A DNA stretch of 47,292 bases from DASSWB01 sp035705495. GTDB lineage: Bacteria; Bacteroidota; Bacteroidia; Flavobacteriales; Flavobacteriaceae. The translations under genes were made by a program, and so were the position numbers. The notes below the pieces were generated by a model. It made no database searches, was not told the DNA's origin, and worked only from the letters and a program-made list of their open reading frames with translations. Of this stretch, positions 43,288 through 47,292 are shown piece after piece; position 1 is the first letter of the stretch; each line of letters starts with the position of its first letter. Where the stretch lies: NCBI GenBank assembly GCA_035705495.1, contig DASSWB010000017.1, positions 1 through 47,292 of the forward strand. Direction: 5' to 3'.

Positions 43288-46200
43288 ATGGATAATTTTG
43301 TTATTCTAAAGCAAAAATTAGAGGAATTTATTCGGAAGTTTTACATCAACCAATTGATAAAAGGAGGAATTTTATTTGTTGGCATCAGCTTGTTATATTT
43401 AATATTATTGCTCTCTGTCGAATATTTTTTATGGCTGAATCCACTCGGAAGGACTATTATGTTTTGGTCTTTCGTAAGTGTTTCGGTTTTTCTGATTTGT
43501 AAATTTCTGATTATTCCGCTTTTCAAATTGTTCAGGATTTCGAAAGGAATCAATTATACCGATGCTTCCAAGATGATTGGAAGTCATTTCCCTCAAGTCA
43601 ATGATAAATTGCTGAACGTACTTCAGTTAAAGAACAATTCCGAAGAAACAGAATTGCTCATTGCCGGAATCAACCAGAAAATCAAGGAAATGGAACCGGT
43701 TCCTTTTAAATCGGCTATCGATTTCAGGGGAAATTGGAAATATGCAAAATTCGCTTTCTTTCCGTTGCTGATTGTTTTGCTGATTTATATCAGTGGGAAT
43801 ATCAATATGCTTTCCGAAAGTTATCAAAGAGTTGTGAATTACGAAGTTGCCTATCAACCACCAGCGCCATTTTCATATTTTCTTTTGAATCCGAATTTGA
43901 CGGTTGAAGAAAATGCTGATTTCTTGATTTCCGTGGAAGTAAAAGGAAATTATATTCCGGAGGACGTCAGTATAAATTATGGTGGACAATCTTATTTTTT
44001 GGAACAAAAAAATCTGGGGCGTTTTGAATACACATTTCAAAAAGTTGATGCGCCAATCCAATTTTATTTTTCTGCAAATGAAATTGAATCCAAACAATAT
44101 CAATTGAATGTGGTTGAAGTTCCTAAGATGCTCAATTTTGAAATGTTCCTTGATTTTCCGGCTTATACGAAGAAGCAGGATATTTCCGTGCACGGATCGG
44201 GTAACTCCATTGTTCCGGAAGGAACCAAAGTAAAGTGGGTGATTGCAACCGAATCTACAGATAAAATTATTTTGCAAGAACAGGATACGTTGTTTTATTT
44301 TAATGAAGATAATGGGATTTTTCAATTTGAAAAGAGAGCGTTTCAGAGTTTCGAATATCAAATTAAAACTTCTAATGACGCGGTGAAAGATTACGAAAAA
44401 TTGTCTTACGGAATTCAGGTAATTAAGGACAATTATCCTCAGCTTTTTTTGGAATCAAAAAGGGATTCTGTTGATTCGGAAACCTATTATTTTAAAGGTC
44501 GCGCGACAGATGATTATGGTATTTCAAACGTTAAACTGGTTTATTACGGATTAGATGCTCCAAATAAAAAGGCCAGTTTAGAAATTCAGGCCCCAAAATC
44601 GAATCTTTTGGAATTTCTATATGTTTTTCCAGGTAATATTGATTTAACGGAAGGTAAGTCTTATCAATTTTATTTTGAAGTATTTGATAATGATGCTATT
44701 AACGCTTCAAAAAGTGTAAAAAGCAAGGTTTATGATTTTAGAAAAAGGACCAATTCTGAAATTGTGGAGCAAAATTTTGAAAATCAGAAGGAATCCATAG
44801 AAGGGATGAACAATTCTTTGGAAAAGTTGAAATTTTCAGAAGAAGAATTGCAAAAAATAATGAATTCACAGAAAGAAAATCGAAAACTCGACTTCAATGA
44901 CCAAAGAAGATTGAAAGATTTTTTGGAGAGACAAAAGAAACAGGAAGAAATTTTAAGACAGCATCAGGAAAAATTAAAAAACTCGTTCAAAGAGAAGTTG
45001 GAAGAGGAGGATTTTAAAAAGGAACTTGAAAGAAGGCTGGAAAATAGTGAGAAAGAACTTCAAGAGAATGAAAAATTGAGGGAAGAGCTGGAAGATTACA
45101 TTGAGAAAATCAATGAAGAGGAATTGGGCAGAAAGCTTGAGGAAATGTCGAAGAAAAGTGATATTCAGAAAAGAAATATGGAACAGCTGCTGGAATTGAC
45201 AAAACGATATTATGTACAAGAAAAGCAAAGAAAGATTGCGGAAGATTTAGAGGAATTGACCAGAAAGCAAGAAGCACTTTCGGAAAAGACTGGCGAAGAA
45301 AATTCTTTGGAAGAGCAAAAAAGGTTGACTCAGGAATTTCAGAATTTGGAAAAGGAAATGGAAGAGCTTCAGAAGGAAAATGAGAAATTGAAAGCACCAA
45401 TGGAGATTCCCGAAAATGAGGAATTAGAGAAAGAAATACAGGAAGAACAAAAAGACGCTGAAGAGGAGCTGGGCAAGAAGGAAAAATCTGCTGCCAAAAA
45501 GCATCAAAAGGAAGCCGCCAAGAAAATGCAGGAAATGCAAAAAAAGATGGAGATGGGAATGGAAATGCAAGGCGGTGAAGCCATGATGGAAGATGCGGAA
45601 ATGCTACGTCAGATTTTGGACAATCTTGTAAAATTTTCTTTTGAGCAAGAAGATCTGTTGGAGGATTTTCGTGAAATGCCTGAGAAGAGTCCGAAGTTTT
45701 CAAGCAAACTCCGGGAGCAAAATATTTTAAAAGTTCATTTTCAACATGTAGATGACAGTTTGTATTCTTTGGCTTTGAGAAATCCGATGGTGAAGGAAGA
45801 TGTTTTCAAGAAGTTAAGTGACGTCGAATTTTATTTGGATAAATCTTTGGAACTCATTGCGGAAAACCAAATTAGGCAAGGCATTGGAAGTCAGCAATAC
45901 GTAATTACAGCCGCCAATGATTTGGCTGTTATGTTAAGTCAGTTGTTGGAAAGCATGAAAAACGCTTCGGCTTCAGGAAGTGGTAGCGGGAAGAGCGGAG
46001 GAAAAGGTTTTCAGTTGCCCGACATCATTAAAAAACAAGGTGAATTGGGAGAGAAAATGGGAGAAGGATTGAAGAAAGGGGAAAAAGGAAAGACCGGGGA
46101 GGGAGAAAAAGGACAACAAGGAGAAGGAAAGCAGCAAGGGGAAGGTGAAGGAAAAAATGGAAATTCTGGAGAAGGGGAAAATGGCAAAGGAGGAGAAAAG

Positions 46201-46644
46201 AACGGAAATGGAAGTCAGATGAATTCCGAAAAAATGAGTGGCGAAATTTTTCAGATATATAAGGAACAGCAACAATTGAGACAACAATTGCAGGATAGAA
46301 TGCAGCGTGACGGTTTTTCAAAGGAAGAAAATAGCCTTTTGAGGCGAATGGAAGAAGTAGAGCAGGATTTGTTGAGAAAGGGTTTTGACGGTGAGACTAT
46401 GAGAAAGATGGAAAGCATCAAACATCGATTATTGGAACTGGACAAGGCACTTTTAAAACAAGGTGAGGAGCAGAAACGGGAATCTGAAACTGGGAAAAGG
46501 GATGCTGTAAATCAAGCAGATGAACTCCGGCTGAAAGCAAAAGAATATTTTGATATGATTGAGATATTAAATCGACAAGCATTACCTTTGCGCGAAATTT
46601 ACAAACTAAAAGTAGAAGATTATTTTGACGCAGGGAATCATTAA
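43288..46644 (+). CDS. DUF4175 family giant coiled-coil membrane protein
   Basis: The 1118-residue protein has three N-terminal hydrophobic segments (about 20-45, 52-75 and 150-168), a beta-rich domain (about 185-490), then a Glu/Lys/Gln-rich coiled coil (about 495-770). A Gly/Lys/Glu low-complexity stretch (about 930-975) and a further helical region finish it. This architecture is that of DUF4175 proteins of Bacteroidota, whose role is not established. A strong AGGAGAGAGG Shine-Dalgarno (43276-43285) precedes the ATG. The last 20 bases overlap ybeY. Confidence 0.82.
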   Translation: MDNFVILKQKLEEFIRKFYINQLIKGGILFVGISLLYLILLLSVEYFLWLNPLGRTIMFWSFVSVSVFLICKFLIIPLFKLFRISKGINYTDASKMIGSHFPQVNDKLLNVLQLKNNSEETELLIAGINQKIKEMEPVPFKSAIDFRGNWKYAKFAFFPLLIVLLIYISGNINMLSESYQRVVNYEVAYQPPAPFSYFLLNPNLTVEENADFLISVEVKGNYIPEDVSINYGGQSYFLEQKNLGRFEYTFQKVDAPIQFYFSANEIESKQYQLNVVEVPKMLNFEMFLDFPAYTKKQDISVHGSGNSIVPEGTKVKWVIATESTDKIILQEQDTLFYFNEDNGIFQFEKRAFQSFEYQIKTSNDAVKDYEKLSYGIQVIKDNYPQLFLESKRDSVDSETYYFKGRATDDYGISNVKLVYYGLDAPNKKASLEIQAPKSNLLEFLYVFPGNIDLTEGKSYQFYFEVFDNDAINASKSVKSKVYDFRKRTNSEIVEQNFENQKESIEGMNNSLEKLKFSEEELQKIMNSQKENRKLDFNDQRRLKDFLERQKKQEEILRQHQEKLKNSFKEKLEEEDFKKELERRLENSEKELQENEKLREELEDYIEKINEEELGRKLEEMSKKSDIQKRNMEQLLELTKRYYVQEKQRKIAEDLEELTRKQEALSEKTGEENSLEEQKRLTQEFQNLEKEMEELQKENEKLKAPMEIPENEELEKEIQEEQKDAEEELGKKEKSAAKKHQKEAAKKMQEMQKKMEMGMEMQGGEAMMEDAEMLRQILDNLVKFSFEQEDLLEDFREMPEKSPKFSSKLREQNILKVHFQHVDDSLYSLALRNPMVKEDVFKKLSDVEFYLDKSLELIAENQIRQGIGSQQYVITAANDLAVMLSQLLESMKNASASGSGSGKSGGKGFQLPDIIKKQGELGEKMGEGLKKGEKGKTGEGEKGQQGEGKQQGEGEGKNGNSGEGENGKGGEKNGNGSQMNSEKMSGEIFQIYKEQQQLRQQLQDRMQRDGFSKEENSLLRRMEEVEQDLLRKGFDGETMRKMESIKHRLLELDKALLKQGEEQKRESETGKRDAVNQADELRLKAKEYFDMIEILNRQALPLREIYKLKVEDYFDAGNH

Positions 46645-47056
46645 TTTTTTTGCTGAGAATTCTTTCGTTTTTAAAAACGAAAAGAATTACGAGGATTGGC
46701 TAAGGCGTGTAATTGTTTCCGAAGGAAAGGAATTGGAGGAAATCAATTATATTTTTTGTGACGACGAGTATCTTTTGGAAATCAATCAAAAGTATTTGGA
46801 TCATGATACATTTACGGATATCATCAGTTTCGACTATTCAGTAGGAAAAATATTACAGGGGGAGATTTACATCAGCACGGAACGGGTTTCTGAAAATGCT
46901 CAGGAATTTGGGGTTTCATTCGAAGAAGAACTTAAACGAGTGATGGTCCACGGTATTTTGCACTTGTGTGGATACAAGGATAAAACTACTGAGGAAGAAT
47001 CTGAAATGCGTCAAAAGGAAGAGGAGAAAATACAAATGTTCCACGTGGAACAATAG
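46625..47056 (+). CDS. ybeY: Endoribonuclease YbeY (rRNA maturation factor)
   Basis: The 143-residue protein begins at a TTG (46625) overlapping the DUF4175 stop by 20 bases. It has DIISFDYS, GEIYIS and the UPF0054 motif HGILHLCGYKD. In canonical YbeY the motif is HGxLHLxGYDH with three metal-binding His; here the third position is Asp. It processes 16S rRNA 3' ends and aids ribosome quality control. The end of the frame contains the parS palindrome, so the C-terminal residues FHVEQ are encoded by it. Confidence 0.88.
   Translation: MTQGIINFFAENSFVFKNEKNYEDWLRRVIVSEGKELEEINYIFCDDEYLLEINQKYLDHDTFTDIISFDYSVGKILQGEIYISTERVSENAQEFGVSFEEELKRVMVHGILHLCGYKDKTTEEESEMRQKEEEKIQMFHVEQ
47037..47052. other. 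Putative parS chromosome-partition site
   Basis: TGTTCCACGTGGAACA is a perfect 16-bp palindrome. It matches the ParB-binding parS consensus (TGTTTCACGTGAAACA in Bacillus, the C/G variant in Pseudomonas-type sites). It overlaps the last codons of ybeY and is 14 bases before mnmG. Chromosomal parS sites cluster around the replication origin. Confidence 0.75.
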
Positions 47057-47065
47057 AAGAAAAAT

Positions 47066-47292
47066 ATGTTTGACAAGGTATATGATGTTGTGGTTGTTGG
47101 CGGGGGTCACGCAGGAAGTGAGGCAGCTGCTGCTGCCGCAAATATGGGGAGTAGTACGCTGTTAATCACAATGAATCTTCAGAATATTGCCCAAATGAGC
47201 TGCAATCCTGCAATGGGCGGAATCGCAAAAGGGCAAATTGTGAGGGAAATTGACGCTTTAGGCGGATATAGCGGAATTGTAAGCGATACGAG
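47066..47292 (+). CDS. mnmG: tRNA uridine 5-carboxymethylaminomethyl modification enzyme, N-terminal part
   Basis: The gene runs off the window after 75 codons. The ATG at 47066 gives MFDKVYDVVVVGGGHAGSEA with the GGGHAG dinucleotide-binding motif, and SCNPAMGGIAKGQIVREIDALGG, the conserved MnmG/GidA segment. MnmG with MnmE modifies U34 of certain tRNAs using FAD. The ybeY-mnmG order is common in this group. Confidence 0.95.
   Translation, partial: MFDKVYDVVVVGGGHAGSEAAAAAANMGSSTLLITMNLQNIAQMSCNPAMGGIAKGQIVREIDALGGYSGIVSDT

Noticed and set aside
45110..45703. A long minus-strand open frame inside the DUF4175 gene
   Set aside because: It is the antisense of a Glu/Lys-rich coiled coil, which yields Phe/Ser/Pro-rich nonsense.

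Overview
The window is a gene-dense, AT-rich stretch of chromosome from a Bacteroidota bacterium, most probably a member of the family Flavobacteriaceae. The evidence is a very large secreted protein with a type IX secretion (T9SS) type B C-terminal sorting domain, a PID-CTERM mini-protein, a TonB-dependent receptor of the flavobacterial outer-membrane beta-barrel class, the DUF177-rpmF-fabH-accB-accC block, recurrent TAnnTTTG promoter elements of the Bacteroidota type, and TTG/GTG starts with few Shine-Dalgarno sequences. I cannot assign a genus. I see no insertion sequence, prophage, CRISPR array or rRNA operon. Two tRNA genes are present.

Layout. 0.1-2.1 kb: a frameshifted surface lipoprotein with a possible permuted papain-like C-terminal domain, followed by a small membrane protein. 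2.2-5.0 kb: an ABC ATPase without a permease, then (minus strand) a monofunctional transglycosylase and an FAD oxidoreductase. 5.1-10.1 kb (minus): the fatty-acid/ribosome block accC, accB, fabH, rpmF, DUF177, then pdxA. 10.15-15.8 kb: ribE, a PID-CTERM peptide and the 1521-residue T9SS protein. 16.0-21.7 kb: tRNA(CAU), methylmalonyl-CoA epimerase, rbfA, a LolE-like permease, dusB and a TonB-dependent receptor. 21.9-25.8 kb: lepA and a cation/proton antiporter. 25.9-30.3 kb: an MBL-fold hydrolase, a lipoprotein subtilase and an M1 peptidase. 30.4-33.3 kb: rnpA, an S41 protease, elaA and rpiB. 33.3-34.1 kb: a 781-bp non-coding AT-rich region. 34.1-39.4 kb: rnr, a LysE-like exporter, tRNA-Cys, folB and glnS. 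39.5-41.6 kb: a YtxH/holin-like/small-protein trio and an SPFH protein. 41.6 kb to the end: gltX, a DUF4175 giant, ybeY and the start of mnmG (gidA).

The most notable signals lie at the right. A perfect 16-bp palindrome, TGTTCCACGTGGAACA, overlaps the last codons of ybeY and the gap before mnmG; it matches the chromosomal ParB-binding site parS. About 13 kb to its left is the only long non-coding stretch of the window (33.31-34.09 kb). This stretch is AT-rich and holds several degenerate DnaA-box-like words, including two copies of CTGTTGACAA. Together they suggest that the window lies near the replication origin, and the rpiB-rnr gap is a candidate oriC. This is a hypothesis that GC skew and DnaA-box searches would settle.

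The other candidate for something new is the left-edge lipoprotein plus membrane-protein pair. It has the look of a modular surface effector with a putative cognate membrane partner, but its first gene is interrupted by a one-base frameshift in a T-run. Most other genes are ordinary housekeeping genes of the family.
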